Source: an uncultured Lachnospiraceae bacterium (GTDB lineage Bacteria > Bacillota > Clostridia > Lachnospirales > Lachnospiraceae). From it: a stretch of DNA of 64,000 nucleotides. Positions within the stretch are counted from its first letter, which is position 1; each line of letters begins with the position of its first letter. The notes below the pieces were generated by a model. The model made no database searches, had not been told where the DNA came from, and was given only the letters and a program-made list of their open reading frames with translations. A program made the position numbers and the translations under genes. The stretch is taken from the NCBI GenBank assembly GCA_947588675.1, contig CANPYY010000005.1, positions 40,933-104,932 on the forward strand. The letters run 5' to 3'. Of this stretch, positions 30,240 through 39,088 are shown in pieces.

Positions 30240-31173
30240 TTATCTTACCGTCTTTAAGCTCAAGTTTAACACGCGTACCGTCTATTCCAAGCCCATCAAG
30301 AAGCTCAGAAGGTATCTGCAGTCTTCCAAACCTGTCAAGGACTGCATATTCCTCCTGTGTTTCATCATTTGTATCCCAGTTAAACGACATATCTTTAAGT
30401 TTTTCTATGTAATCTTCTTTCATGATTCTTTCACTGCTTGTCTTGCCGTCCCGGATTGACACAACCCTGTTTACTTTTCTGGCAAGCCCTTTATCATGCG
30501 TAACAATGACAATAGTAACCCCAAGCTGCTCATTAAGGCTTCTGAACATATCCAAAATATAATCTGAAGTATTCCTGTCTACAGAACCTGTAGGCTCATC
30601 CGCCAGAAGAAGTTTCGGCCTATTTGCCAATGCTATTGCAATTGCCACTCTCTGCTGCTCGCCTCCCGACAGTTGGCTCAATCTGCTGTTTTTTCTGTGG
30701 CTTAACCCTACCATTTCAAGTAATTCATTGGCGCGTTCTTTTTTATGAGCTTCTTTTGTAAAAAGCATGGGAGTCATTATATTTTCAATGGCAGTAAGAT
30801 ATGGAAGAAGGTTTCTCGCATTGTTCTGCCATACAAATCCAACGGTACTTTTTTTATATTCTACCAGTTCATCTTCCGTAAGGCGAAACAGATTTCTTCC
30901 GTCCACGTAAAGTTTTCCCGCGCTCGGTCTGTCCAGACCTCCAATCATATTAAGGAATGTTGACTTACCGCTTCCGCTGTTACCGATAATCGCCATCAGT
31001 TCTCCGCGTTCCACCGTAAGGTCCAGCCCCTGAAGCGCCAGAACTTCAATATCCCTGGTTTTATATATCTTTACGAGATTGTCACATTCAATCATCGCAT
31101 CCGGATTAAGCTGTACATCATTTTCCTGACGGATATCATTCTCCTGTTTCTTCTGCTTCAACAATCTCACCAT
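30223..31173 (-). CDS. ABC transporter ATPase with C-terminal AbrB-like domain
   Basis: About 316 residues. The ATPase domain is complete: Walker [10 protein letters not shown], signature [11 protein letters not shown], Walker [13 protein letters not shown] and H-loop IVTHD. It belongs to the MacB/LolD type. After the ATPase (from about residue 270) comes [19 protein letters not shown] and [20 protein letters not shown], which has the layout of an AbrB/SpoVT swapped-hairpin domain. The true start is unclear. The track start (31221) lies far inside the upstream gene, the ATG at 31173 is too close to a GGAGG, and a TTG at 31164 fits that site better. It overlaps the previous ATPase gene. It is the last gene of the six-gene ABC operon. 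Confidence 0.85.
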   Translation of the reverse strand: MVRLLKQKKQENDIRQENDVQLNPDAMIECDNLVKIYKTRDIEVLALQGLDLTVERGELMAIIGNSGSGKSTFLNMIGGLDRPSAGKLYVDGRNLFRLTEDELVEYKKSTVGFVWQNNARNLLPYLTAIENIMTPMLFTKEAHKKERANELLEMVGLSHRKNSRLSQLSGGEQQRVAIAIALANRPKLLLADEPTGSVDRNTSDYILDMFRSLNEQLGVTIVIVTHDKGLARKVNRVVSIRDGKTSSERIMKEDYIEKLKDMSFNWDTNDETQEEYAVLDRFGRLQIPSELLDGLGIDGTRVKLELKDGKIIIEKP

Positions 31174-31825
31174 CCTCCAATTTATATATACAATCTGATG
31201 CTCCCATAAGACCTGTATCATGGGTTGTCATAACTATTGTTATTCCCTCATTCCGTATAAGTTCCTTAAATATTTTTATAACCTGCAGTCCTGTGTTGGA
31301 ATCGAGCTCCGCCGTCGGTTCATCAGCAAATATTATTTCCGGTTTATGCGCTATCGCCCTTGCGATTGCCACACGCTGCTGCTCGCCTCCCGACAATTCC
31401 TCCGGCATATGGTTCGCCCTTTTCATCAATCCTACAAGTTTAAGACATTCCATTACCCGTTCCTTTTTATTACCCTTATATCCTGAAAGCCTGAGAGCAA
31501 ACTCCACATTTTCATAAGCAGTCATTATCGGTATAAGGGCAACTGACTGAAATACAAAACCTATCTTTGTCTTTCTTATCTGCTCGCGTCTGCTCTCAGT
31601 CATAGCGGTTATATCTTCTCCATGAAAAGTAATACTTCCCGATTTTGGTCTGTCAAGCGCGCCTAAAAGGTTCATAAGGGTAGTTTTTCCCGAACCGGAA
31701 CGCCCCCTTAAAATCGTCATCTTCTTTTCCGGTATACTTATATTAATATTTTTCAGAGCATAAAATTCACCGTCGGAAACAGGAAAACTCTGTACAATAT
31801 TGCGCGTTTCAATAATTGCCTGCAT
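31136..31825 (-). CDS. ABC transporter ATPase (MacB/LolD type)
   Basis: A 229-residue single ATPase domain: Walker A GRSGSGKTT, Q-loop in FVFQSVALIPIMTAYENV, signature [14 protein letters not shown], Walker B IIFADEPTAELD and H-loop TTHD. The track start at 31840 overlaps the permease. The ATG at 31825 comes one base after the permease stop and six bases after GGGGAGG, so I use it. It powers the adjacent double-FtsX permease, possibly as a heterodimer with the AbrB-tailed ATPase encoded next. This pairing is inference from gene order. Confidence 0.93.
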   Translation of the reverse strand: MQAIIETRNIVQSFPVSDGEFYALKNINISIPEKKMTILRGRSGSGKTTLMNLLGALDRPKSGSITFHGEDITAMTESRREQIRKTKIGFVFQSVALIPIMTAYENVEFALRLSGYKGNKKERVMECLKLVGLMKRANHMPEELSGGEQQRVAIARAIAHKPEIIFADEPTAELDSNTGLQVIKIFKELIRNEGITIVMTTHDTGLMGASDCIYKLEDGEIVEAEETGE

Positions 31826-31826
31826 A

Positions 31827-34652
31827 TTAATCCTCCCCAAGCTTTAATGCCTGTGATATGTTGATTCCCGTAATTATAAATGCCAGTATTCCCATGCATA
31901 TAAGAATCACAACTCCTATAACTCCAAACAGCCTTATCATATCGATACTTTTATTGACTACGACAAGGGGCACAGCCTGTTCCGTCGTAGAATAAAATAT
32001 CTGAACAAGCGGTACGAAAAATTTCGACGCAAGAACACCGATTACAGCGCCGATTACAATGGACAGACCTGAACTGAATATCTGCTCATTTATAAGCATA
32101 CGTATAATCTCACCCTTTTTCATTCCCATTGCCCTGAACACACCAAATAAAAGCTCCCTTTGGCGTATCGAAAGAATCCAGTATATAAGAAATCCTGCGC
32201 AGCACAGTATCAAAACTACAATAAAGCTCATTGTCAGTATTCCGTTCGTTCCCTGAAACAGCGTATTATTCCTTATATCTACCATATCTGCCGCCGCATC
32301 ATCAAATTCGGTAAATGCAAGATTAGTTTCTTCCGCATAATCATATATGAACTGTGACGAACCATCCGTCCTAAGCCATATCTGATATGGCGTAACGCCC
32401 CATACTTCCTGAACTTTTGCAAGGTTTGCAATAATAAGATATTTCTCGTTGGTAGCAAGAGCCCCTTCATCGGTAATACTGTAATCGATCTGCATATAAG
32501 ACGGCCAATAGTCTACAAAACCATATATTACGGCAGATATTGCATCACCGTCTTCATTCACATATTCAATCTTATCTCCGACATCATACTCAAGTATTGT
32601 ATGGAAATTCATCGATAAAAGCACAGCATCCATATTGGAGCCAAGCACGTTCAGATATGTATTAATGTGTTCAGGCAAAAGCGACGAATCAAATCTGGCG
32701 GTTTCGCCAAATTCTTTCGTATTTATTCCCATTAACGACACGCTTATAGGTTCCTGCTCCTTATATCCCGATATGCTTACGTCACTTTTCAACACACGCG
32801 CAACCGACTTTACCTCCGGCAGGCTTTCAAACCTTGTATAATCCGGCTCAGTATATGTAAGTTCCAGTTCCTCATCGGCTTCATATGTTGAAGTTGATTT
32901 AAGAAACGCAGAATTATCTTTCCATACTTCTTTAAACACAATATCAGCGCCATTCTTATATTCAAGATTTTTTTCCGCATTGGAAAGTATCGTGCGCGCA
33001 ACAGTCGTATTATATATTCCCAGCGCCACAGTCAGTATTAAAAATACCATCATAAATCTCTGCTTTCCGCCGCTGCGGAGTATTTGTAAAAATGAAGCAA
33101 ACGACGCCGGTTTAAGAAACCTTTTAGATATAAAATAAACCAGTCTGACAATTAAAGGCTGTATTCTTAAAGCCACTATTCCTGCGCTTATAATAAATAA
33201 CGAAGCGCACAAAAACAGCATCGGGTCAATAGACTCTCCCGACAGGACCTGAAAGATAAGATTTTCCTTTCTTCCGTTAAAAGAATATATGCCATAAACC
33301 GATATCGCAAAAAGTATTACATCCAAATATACCCTTCTCCACAACGGTTTCTTTACTTTATTTTTCTGCTGCTTATAATTGACTATTGTAATATTGGCAT
33401 CTTTAAATACCGGAAGCACCATAACCGCAATTGATATTAAAATGGCTGCAAGTCCGTAAAGCACAACTTGTCCGTCAATCCTGACTTTAAGCGAACCCCT
33501 GTGTACAAATTCAAGAAAACCATTGGCTGAGCCCAGCACCTTACACAAAAATGCGCCGATTGGCAGCGCAATAACAACACTGACCAGCGTGATTGCCACA
33601 GACTGCAGAAAATATATCATAATTATCTGCGATTTACTTGAACCACGGCTTTTCAGTAAAGCCATTTCATTCTGCTCCAGGTCAAGCATCTGCCTTGAAA
33701 TCATAAATATGAATGCGCATAATAATACAAGTACCGGCACCTGAAGAATCAAAAGAGTTGCTACAATCTTATTCTGCGACAATATAAAATCTTTCAGCAC
33801 AGGCATATATGCCGGCTCGTCAAAACGTGTAGTTTTGGTATTGTATTCCGCAATATACTTTTCAGTATTTTTTACTATCTTTTTCACGCTCGCGGGTTCA
33901 AGTTTTTCATAATCAAAAAACATGTGCCACAAAGTTTCTATATTGTACATCTGCTTTTCAGTGTTAATAAACTGTTTTTCAAATAATTCCGGCGAAACAA
34001 AACACTCTGTTTCATATTCTGAAGGACTGTTTACCCAGTAAGGGTCTTCCGTTTCACTGTTAGTAAATACGCCTACTATTTTTACATTAACGGGATTTCC
34101 ATCCTTACCTGTTTCATTTTTAAACTGCATGACTTCATCCAGAATAAGATTGGCGTCCACAAATGCTTTCTGGCTCACAACAGCCTCAATAGTATCGTCG
34201 TTTACATTGCCATCATACATACGTCCTGCAAGAAGCTTGACATGTTCGTCCAGCCCCGACATTGACGCTATCCTCATGGTGTGGGATTTGTTATTATCCT
34301 CGCGTCCCATAATTGAAACGGCGCTTGACTTCATTGTAGCTGACATCTTTACGCATTCAGTCTGTACAAGTCCGATATCATCAAGAGCAGTTTCAGACAA
34401 TTCAGACATTTTTATATAGTCGGCCTCATTGGACTGATCTCTTGTCATTGCAGACTCAATAGTGACGACGCCGGGATACACTCCCTCTTTTTCTATGTAA
34501 TCTCCAAATGATTTTTTTAACGTTCTCTGTAAAGAAGCATTTTTATACATAGGATTACTGCACGCTATTGCAATCAACAGAATATTGCCAATCAAAAGGC
34601 TTATAACCATCCATTTCTTATACAGAAGCTTTTGAAGCATAAATCTTATCAT
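31827..34652 (-). CDS. ABC permease with two FtsX domains (MacB-like efflux)
   Basis: A 941-residue permease. One N-terminal membrane helix (WMVISLLIGNILLIAIACS) precedes an external domain of about 250 residues. A first FtsX core of three helices follows around ILQVPVLVLLCAFIFM, then more helices near residues 410-520, a second external domain (about 550-790), and a second FtsX core near the C-terminus (IVVLILCCAGFLIYWIL to ICMGILAFIITGI). This double-FtsX design resembles MacB/LolCE-type mechanotransmission permeases that work with periplasmic-type adaptors rather than transporting through their own channel. The substrate is unknown. It starts 20 bp after the third adaptor gene. Confidence 0.88.
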   Translation of the reverse strand: MIRFMLQKLLYKKWMVISLLIGNILLIAIACSNPMYKNASLQRTLKKSFGDYIEKEGVYPGVVTIESAMTRDQSNEADYIKMSELSETALDDIGLVQTECVKMSATMKSSAVSIMGREDNNKSHTMRIASMSGLDEHVKLLAGRMYDGNVNDDTIEAVVSQKAFVDANLILDEVMQFKNETGKDGNPVNVKIVGVFTNSETEDPYWVNSPSEYETECFVSPELFEKQFINTEKQMYNIETLWHMFFDYEKLEPASVKKIVKNTEKYIAEYNTKTTRFDEPAYMPVLKDFILSQNKIVATLLILQVPVLVLLCAFIFMISRQMLDLEQNEMALLKSRGSSKSQIIMIYFLQSVAITLVSVVIALPIGAFLCKVLGSANGFLEFVHRGSLKVRIDGQVVLYGLAAILISIAVMVLPVFKDANITIVNYKQQKNKVKKPLWRRVYLDVILFAISVYGIYSFNGRKENLIFQVLSGESIDPMLFLCASLFIISAGIVALRIQPLIVRLVYFISKRFLKPASFASFLQILRSGGKQRFMMVFLILTVALGIYNTTVARTILSNAEKNLEYKNGADIVFKEVWKDNSAFLKSTSTYEADEELELTYTEPDYTRFESLPEVKSVARVLKSDVSISGYKEQEPISVSLMGINTKEFGETARFDSSLLPEHINTYLNVLGSNMDAVLLSMNFHTILEYDVGDKIEYVNEDGDAISAVIYGFVDYWPSYMQIDYSITDEGALATNEKYLIIANLAKVQEVWGVTPYQIWLRTDGSSQFIYDYAEETNLAFTEFDDAAADMVDIRNNTLFQGTNGILTMSFIVVLILCCAGFLIYWILSIRQRELLFGVFRAMGMKKGEIIRMLINEQIFSSGLSIVIGAVIGVLASKFFVPLVQIFYSTTEQAVPLVVVNKSIDMIRLFGVIGVVILICMGILAFIITGINISQALKLGED

Positions 34653-34671
34653 TTATCAGATTCCTGCCTTT

Positions 34672-35937
34672 CTATTTGTATATAGCAACTTCCTGCCCCT
34701 CGGTCAGTCCCGAAAGGACAAGATATTCTTTATTGTTACTTCCAAAAATCTGGATATATCTCTTAAAGGTTTTATTATCTTTATATATGTATACATACGG
34801 TACAGAAACCGCTTTACTGCCTTCATTTTTATTTTCAAATAACACTGCTTTGGCATCCAGCAAAAGTACATCTTTTACTTCCTTGCTGTCAAAATAAACT
34901 TTTATTGCGCCCTTCCAGTCGACGCCTTCCGGTTCATCCACAATTTCAACATACGCATTTTCCGTAGTATTTTCATAAGACAATATATTTGAACTCATTA
35001 CAACTTTTCCGGGCATCCTGATATTGCCGCCGCCTGACTCAACCGATATCGTAACGTCCGAATTATACCTTAGCAATCCATGAGTAGTGTCGTTGACTTT
35101 TATGTAATAATCTTTCTTTGGTGAAATTACAGCTACAACATTACCTTTTCTTATGATATTTTCATTTTCCATTTCTGCAATTTCCATTATATAACCGCTG
35201 TGCGGAGCTACTACTTTAGTTTTTTTAAGTCCTTCCCTGTATTCTGCAAGACTTTTTTTCTGCTCGTCAAGATTCTGTGCGTTTTCCTGATATTTTTTCA
35301 ATGCCAGTTTTAATTTCTTTATCTCAAGCTGTTTAATTTCTTTTTCCGTTTTATCTTTAATATTTTTAATATCATGCTCCGCTTTTATTATTTCGGCACG
35401 CCTTGTATCATATCCTGCCGCATATTCTTTTTCCTGCTGTTCAATATAGGAAACCCTTTGCTTATACTCACCCTCGTCATATACGGGTTTATATTCGAGT
35501 ATTACATCACCCTTATTAACCTTATCGCCCTTTTCAACTTTATATTCAACTATTTCGGCTTCCTCTGTTTCCATTGCCGCATAATAGAGGTCTCTGTACT
35601 CTATATTACCAATTGCAAACATCTCATATTTAAAATCTCCGCGCCTTACTTTGGTGATTTCATAATTGTTATTTTCTTCGGAAGCGCTGCTTTCATTTAA
35701 TACATCCGTATTAAGAAGCAATTTTTCTTCATCATTTTCCGGTCTTTCCGTATTTGCCGGCTTTTCATTACTGACCGGCTTTTCTGTACTTACCGCCTTT
35801 TCTGTATTTACCGCCTTGTTACCGGACTTATTATCCCGGTTTTTACACGAACCAAAAAGCAGGGCAGAAAATATACATAAGCACATTACAGGTAAAAATA
35901 TTTTTAATTTTCTTCTCAACACACTATTGCTGTACAT
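34672..35937 (-). CDS. Lipoprotein membrane-fusion adaptor 3 (HlyD/MacA type)
   Basis: About 421 residues. A signal sequence ends in a lipobox-like LLFGSC, followed by a low-complexity linker of four six-residue repeats (NTEKAV, STEKPV and similar). The adaptor core contains a biotinyl-lipoyl-like half (VEKGDKVNKGDVILEY), a long coiled coil (about residues 150-235) and a second lipoyl half (VVAPHSGYIMEI), then barrel-type strands. It should sit on the outer membrane face and link the permease to export. The start overlaps adaptor 2 by 14-23 bp; the ATG at 35937 has better spacing from AGGAGG than the track start at 35946. Confidence 0.87.
   Translation of the reverse strand: MYSNSVLRRKLKIFLPVMCLCIFSALLFGSCKNRDNKSGNKAVNTEKAVSTEKPVSNEKPANTERPENDEEKLLLNTDVLNESSASEENNNYEITKVRRGDFKYEMFAIGNIEYRDLYYAAMETEEAEIVEYKVEKGDKVNKGDVILEYKPVYDEGEYKQRVSYIEQQEKEYAAGYDTRRAEIIKAEHDIKNIKDKTEKEIKQLEIKKLKLALKKYQENAQNLDEQKKSLAEYREGLKKTKVVAPHSGYIMEIAEMENENIIRKGNVVAVISPKKDYYIKVNDTTHGLLRYNSDVTISVESGGGNIRMPGKVVMSSNILSYENTTENAYVEIVDEPEGVDWKGAIKVYFDSKEVKDVLLLDAKAVLFENKNEGSKAVSVPYVYIYKDNKTFKRYIQIFGSNNKEYLVLSGLTEGQEVAIYK
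35741..35812 (-). repeat. Four 18-nt in-frame repeats in adaptor 3
   Basis: Four consecutive 18-nt units (35741, 35759, 35777 and 35795) encode six-residue repeats of the form [VA]-[NS]-[TN]-E-[KR]-[PA] in the linker just after the lipid-anchored Cys. Confidence 0.8.
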
Positions 35938-37042
35938 ATACTTCATCCCCCTCCTCTACGCCGTCGGTTATCTGCACATAAGAAGGCGTTGTTGTTCCAA
36001 CAGTAACTTCGGTCTTAACTTTCGTATCTCCTGATTTTTTATATACGTACCATGTCTGTGATTCTTTATAGAGCGCATTTACCGGAATAACAAGCGCATC
36101 ACTGCAATATCCCGATTCCACACACATATTTATATAATCTCCAACCTGAAATTCAGTATCCTGCTCCTGCAAATCATAATATACATAGGCAGTCTGTTCA
36201 CTCTCAATAATCTGATTTATTTCATCCGCATCATATGGAAGCTGCGTTATTCCATACTGCTTATCCTTATACTTTACATAATATTTATCAGCTCTTTCAA
36301 GATCAGAGCTGCTTATAAATTCCGCTTTAATCTGCTTACGGGAATTATCAGAAATTGACATTACAAATGCCTCGTTAGTTACCTGATCGCCTTTATTCTT
36401 CGCTATATATGTAACAATCCCGTCCATACTTGCATATAAAAAATATTGTTCTAAATCCTGTTGTACTTTTCTTTTTTGACGACGCAGCTCTTTAAGTTCC
36501 ATATCCTGCAATTCTTTCTGGTCCCTAAGCTTCTGTTCCGCAATTGCTATATCCGCCTCTTTTATCCGCATATCCGCTTTAAGCTGCTTTTTCTCCCTGC
36601 CGGAAGCAGTTTTTATCTTATCTGATATCATCCTGTTTTCCGCTTTCATAATACTTATATCATATTCCATGGTAAGATTATTTTCTTCATTAGCTGAAAT
36701 CGCCTTTTCTATACTGCTCACAGCTTCATTATAAGCAGCGCTGTCCGTCGCGCCTATAAGGGTAGCAAGAACGTCGCCTTTTTTTACATGCTGTCCTCTT
36801 TCGACTTTTATCTCATCAATAATCCCGCTCGTATTAAACCCTATTTCCTGTGTATAGGGTATTACCTGCGCGTCCCTGTATTCCATATTGCATATATCCT
36901 GCCGCACCACCTTAACCACATCGCTTGTATCTCCCTGTGATTCGTTAAGCTCCGGCACAGCCATTGTCTGAGTCTGCTTATTACATCCTGCAAACAGTGT
37001 AAATACAGACAGCATGACAATAACAACACACAATTTTTTCAT
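35924..37042 (-). CDS. Lipoprotein membrane-fusion adaptor 2 (HlyD/MacA type)
   Basis: About 372 residues. The signal peptide ends at lipobox LFAGC. The first lipoyl half is EVERGQ-like (VERGQHVKKGDVLATL), a coiled coil spans about residues 115-200, the second half is YASMDGIVTYIAKNKGD, and beta-rich adaptor domains follow. The track start at 37060 overlaps the preceding stop codon, while the ATG at 37042 lies seven bases after GGGGAG, so I use it. It sits between adaptor 1 (14 bp away) and adaptor 3 (overlapping) and is very likely cotranscribed with them. Confidence 0.87.
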   Translation of the reverse strand: MKKLCVVIVMLSVFTLFAGCNKQTQTMAVPELNESQGDTSDVVKVVRQDICNMEYRDAQVIPYTQEIGFNTSGIIDEIKVERGQHVKKGDVLATLIGATDSAAYNEAVSSIEKAISANEENNLTMEYDISIMKAENRMISDKIKTASGREKKQLKADMRIKEADIAIAEQKLRDQKELQDMELKELRRQKRKVQQDLEQYFLYASMDGIVTYIAKNKGDQVTNEAFVMSISDNSRKQIKAEFISSSDLERADKYYVKYKDKQYGITQLPYDADEINQIIESEQTAYVYYDLQEQDTEFQVGDYINMCVESGYCSDALVIPVNALYKESQTWYVYKKSGDTKVKTEVTVGTTTPSYVQITDGVEEGDEVYVQQ

Positions 37043-37056
37043 ACCGTTTCTCCCCT

Positions 37057-38142
37057 TCATCGCACTATAACAGCATCGCCAAATTCCAAACCGCCTGTTA
37101 TCTCAATTTTATTCTCAGCTTTAAGGCCAATAGTAACTTCCTTTGCATTTTTCAAACCATTTTCATCCTCATAATAGACAACATATGAATCCCCCATTTT
37201 ATTAACGGAAATATCCGGAAGATACAATACATTCTTATGTTCTTCTATTACATATTCAGCATTTGCAATATTGCCGTCATATATATCATCCGGGACATAA
37301 TCAAGCGTAAAATACACTTCACTCTTGTTATCTTTAGGAAAATGCACTTTAGTATTATACTCCCTGTCAAGACATGTCACTTTTATTTCCTGACCTTCAG
37401 AAAGATAATCTATGTATTCTGACGAATCAATAGCTGCACTGAAAAACGGCATACCTCCGTCGGATACCGATACAACATTAACATCCTGTTTCATATCGGG
37501 TCTGCCATTAGGTCCTGCAATATTCATTTTTTTAGCGCCCGCCGCGCTTGCATCCGCATATGTAACAGTACCTGAAATAGAGGCTCTTATAAGATACTCA
37601 TTCTGTTCCTGAACCGCATCATCCAGCTTTTGTTTAAGCGACAAAAGTTCATTTTCATAAGAAGATATCTGCGCATCATAGTTTTCCTTTATTGCTTTTA
37701 TCGAAACTTCTTCATTCAGAATAAGCTTCTGCTTCTTAACCTCCAGTTCACACATTCTGCGCGCCTGGCTGATAATCTTTTTCTGTCTTGCAATTTCGTA
37801 TTTTATTTCTTCTATATCTACGCCTTCTTCTTCTGATTCAAGCTCTACCAGAATATCGCCGGCTTTTACCTTATCGCCTTCTTTAACGCACACTTTTTTA
37901 ATAGTGAGCCATGACGGGATATTTATATTTTCTATATTAGATTGATTAAATTCACAGGGAATATTTCTATAATCTCTTATATCTCCACGTTTTACGGTCG
38001 TCATATTAAACTCCGTACCTTCGTACTCTTTAACTATTGTTGTTGTCCTGAATACTTCTTCTTCAGGCATAAGACCACATGCAGATATGAATAGAACGAT
38101 AAGAACAGTTAAAAATATAGTCAGCATTTTTTTTATATACAT
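37057..38142 (-). CDS. Lipoprotein membrane-fusion adaptor 1 (HlyD/MacA type)
   Basis: About 361 residues. The track start (38220) lies in the repeat array and would add 26 non-family residues. The ATG at 38142 gives a normal signal peptide ending in lipobox ISAC, and AAAGGAAA lies upstream, although about 12 bases away. Lipoyl halves are VKEGDKVKAGDILVEL and IRASISGTVTYAD, with a coiled coil between (about residues 100-175). It is the first gene of the operon adaptor 1-2-3, permease, ATPase, ATPase. Three different adaptors for one permease suggest a mixed adaptor ring, or adaptors used for different substrates; both ideas are inference. Confidence 0.87.
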   Translation of the reverse strand: MYIKKMLTIFLTVLIVLFISACGLMPEEEVFRTTTIVKEYEGTEFNMTTVKRGDIRDYRNIPCEFNQSNIENINIPSWLTIKKVCVKEGDKVKAGDILVELESEEEGVDIEEIKYEIARQKKIISQARRMCELEVKKQKLILNEEVSIKAIKENYDAQISSYENELLSLKQKLDDAVQEQNEYLIRASISGTVTYADASAAGAKKMNIAGPNGRPDMKQDVNVVSVSDGGMPFFSAAIDSSEYIDYLSEGQEIKVTCLDREYNTKVHFPKDNKSEVYFTLDYVPDDIYDGNIANAEYVIEEHKNVLYLPDISVNKMGDSYVVYYEDENGLKNAKEVTIGLKAENKIEITGGLEFGDAVIVR

Positions 38143-38173
38143 GGTACATCCGTTTCCTTTCAAAATCCGTTTA

Positions 38174-38588
38174 GCCGTTCCGACCTTGCCCCCATGGGAG
38201 CAAACCCTTAAATCTTGCATGATATGAGCCGTTCACGACCTTGCCCCCATGGGGCAAGCCTTTAAATCTTGCATGATATGAGCCGTTCACGACCTTGCCC
38301 CCATGGGGCAAGCCCTTAAATCTTGCATGATATGGGCCGTTCACGACCTTGCTCCCATGGGGCAAACCCTTAAATCTTGCATGATATGAGCCGTTCACGA
38401 CCTTGCTCCCATGGGAGCAAGCCCTTAAATCTTGCAAAATATGGGTCGTTCAACATCTTGCCCCCATGGGAGCAAACCCTTAAATCTTGCATGATATGGG
38501 CCGTTCACGACCTTGCTCCCATGGGAGCAAGCCTTTAAATCTTGCATGATATGAGCCGTTCAACACCTTGCCCCCATGGGAGCAAGGT
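38174..38588 (-). repeat. Eight tandem ~54-nt units, each with a palindrome, in the ABC operon leader
   Basis: Eight direct repeats begin at about 38174, 38228, 38282, 38336, 38390, 38445, 38500 and 38555, with period 54, 54, 54, 54, 55, 55 and 55. Each unit carries GCCGTTCACGACC, then a palindrome centred on CCATGG (best form CTTGCTCCCATGGGAGCAAG), then CCTTAAATCTTGCATGATATG. Variants between units often change both arms of the palindrome (CCCC/GGGG against TCCC/GGGA), so pairing is largely kept. The single-base length changes break any long reading frame. The array lies between the predicted promoter and the first adaptor gene. Confidence 0.92.
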
Positions 38589-38607
38589 CGCAGGCGTTCG
38601 CCTTATG

Positions 38608-38662
38608 AACCTGTAATCTGATAAATTTGTCTGCAAGCAGCCATTTTATCAGATTACAGGTT
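38608..38662. repeat. Perfect 18-bp inverted repeat next to the array
   Basis: AACCTGTAATCTGATAAA (38608-38625) pairs perfectly with 38645-38662 across a 19-nt loop. There is no T-run on either side, so it does not look like a standard terminator. On the minus strand it would be the first hairpin of the ABC operon transcript. Confidence 0.9.
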
Positions 38663-38687
38663 CGCACGGCTCATTGCTTTTGCGAAT

Positions 38688-38696
38688 ATTATACCA
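38688..38696 (-). promoter_or_regulatory. Predicted extended -10 promoter of the ABC operon
   Basis: On the minus strand TGG-TATAAT forms an extended -10 with no clear -35. A second TATAAT lies about 20 bp further upstream. Initiation here would put the hairpin and all eight repeats in a ~540-nt leader. Confidence 0.45.
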
Positions 38697-38721
38697 TATA
38701 CATTATTATACCGCTATAATT

Positions 38722-39075
38722 TTATTTCATTTTCGGATTAAATATAAGAGAGGCAATATAGCCCATAATAAGGGCTCCTGATATTCCTGCAGCCGCCGCC
38801 GTAAATCCACCGGTAAAGACTCCTATGAATCCATCTCTTATAATATCTTCTTTTATACCCTGAAACAAAGTATTGCCAAATCCGAGAAGCGGCACCGATG
38901 CGCCTGCGCCCGCCCACTCCTTAAATGGTTCATATACTCCGATAAATCCAAGAAATGCTCCTATACATACAAGCAGAACCATAACATTACCCGGCTGCAG
39001 TTTAGTATTATCGAGTACAATCTGTGCTGCCGCACATATAAGTCCTCCAACAATAAATGCAATAACATAATCCAT
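38722..39075 (-). CDS. spoVAE: Stage V sporulation protein AE
   Basis: A 117-residue membrane protein with about four hydrophobic helices, matching the SpoVAE membrane form (FIVGGLICAAAQ, KLQPGNVMVLLVCIG, FIGVFTGGFTAAAAGISGAL). SpoVA proteins form the inner spore-membrane channel that moves Ca-dipicolinate into the forespore and releases it in germination. AGGAGG lies before the ATG. It starts 13 bp after spoVAD and is probably cotranscribed. The usual partner spoVAC is not in this locus. Confidence 0.92.
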   Translation of the reverse strand: MDYVIAFIVGGLICAAAQIVLDNTKLQPGNVMVLLVCIGAFLGFIGVYEPFKEWAGAGASVPLLGFGNTLFQGIKEDIIRDGFIGVFTGGFTAAAAGISGALIMGYIASLIFNPKMK

Positions 39076-39088
39076 AAATTATAACCTC

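Noticed and set aside
38171-38437. 88-residue minus-strand ORF made of 18-residue repeats
   Set aside because: It exists only because four units are exactly 54 nt. Other units are 55 nt and break the frame, so this is a DNA/RNA repeat rather than a protein repeat.
38174-38588. CRISPR array
   Set aside because: The units are contiguous tandem repeats without unique spacers, and no cas gene is near.
38608-38662. Terminator of the spoVA genes
   Set aside because: The stem is long, but no T-run follows on the minus strand.
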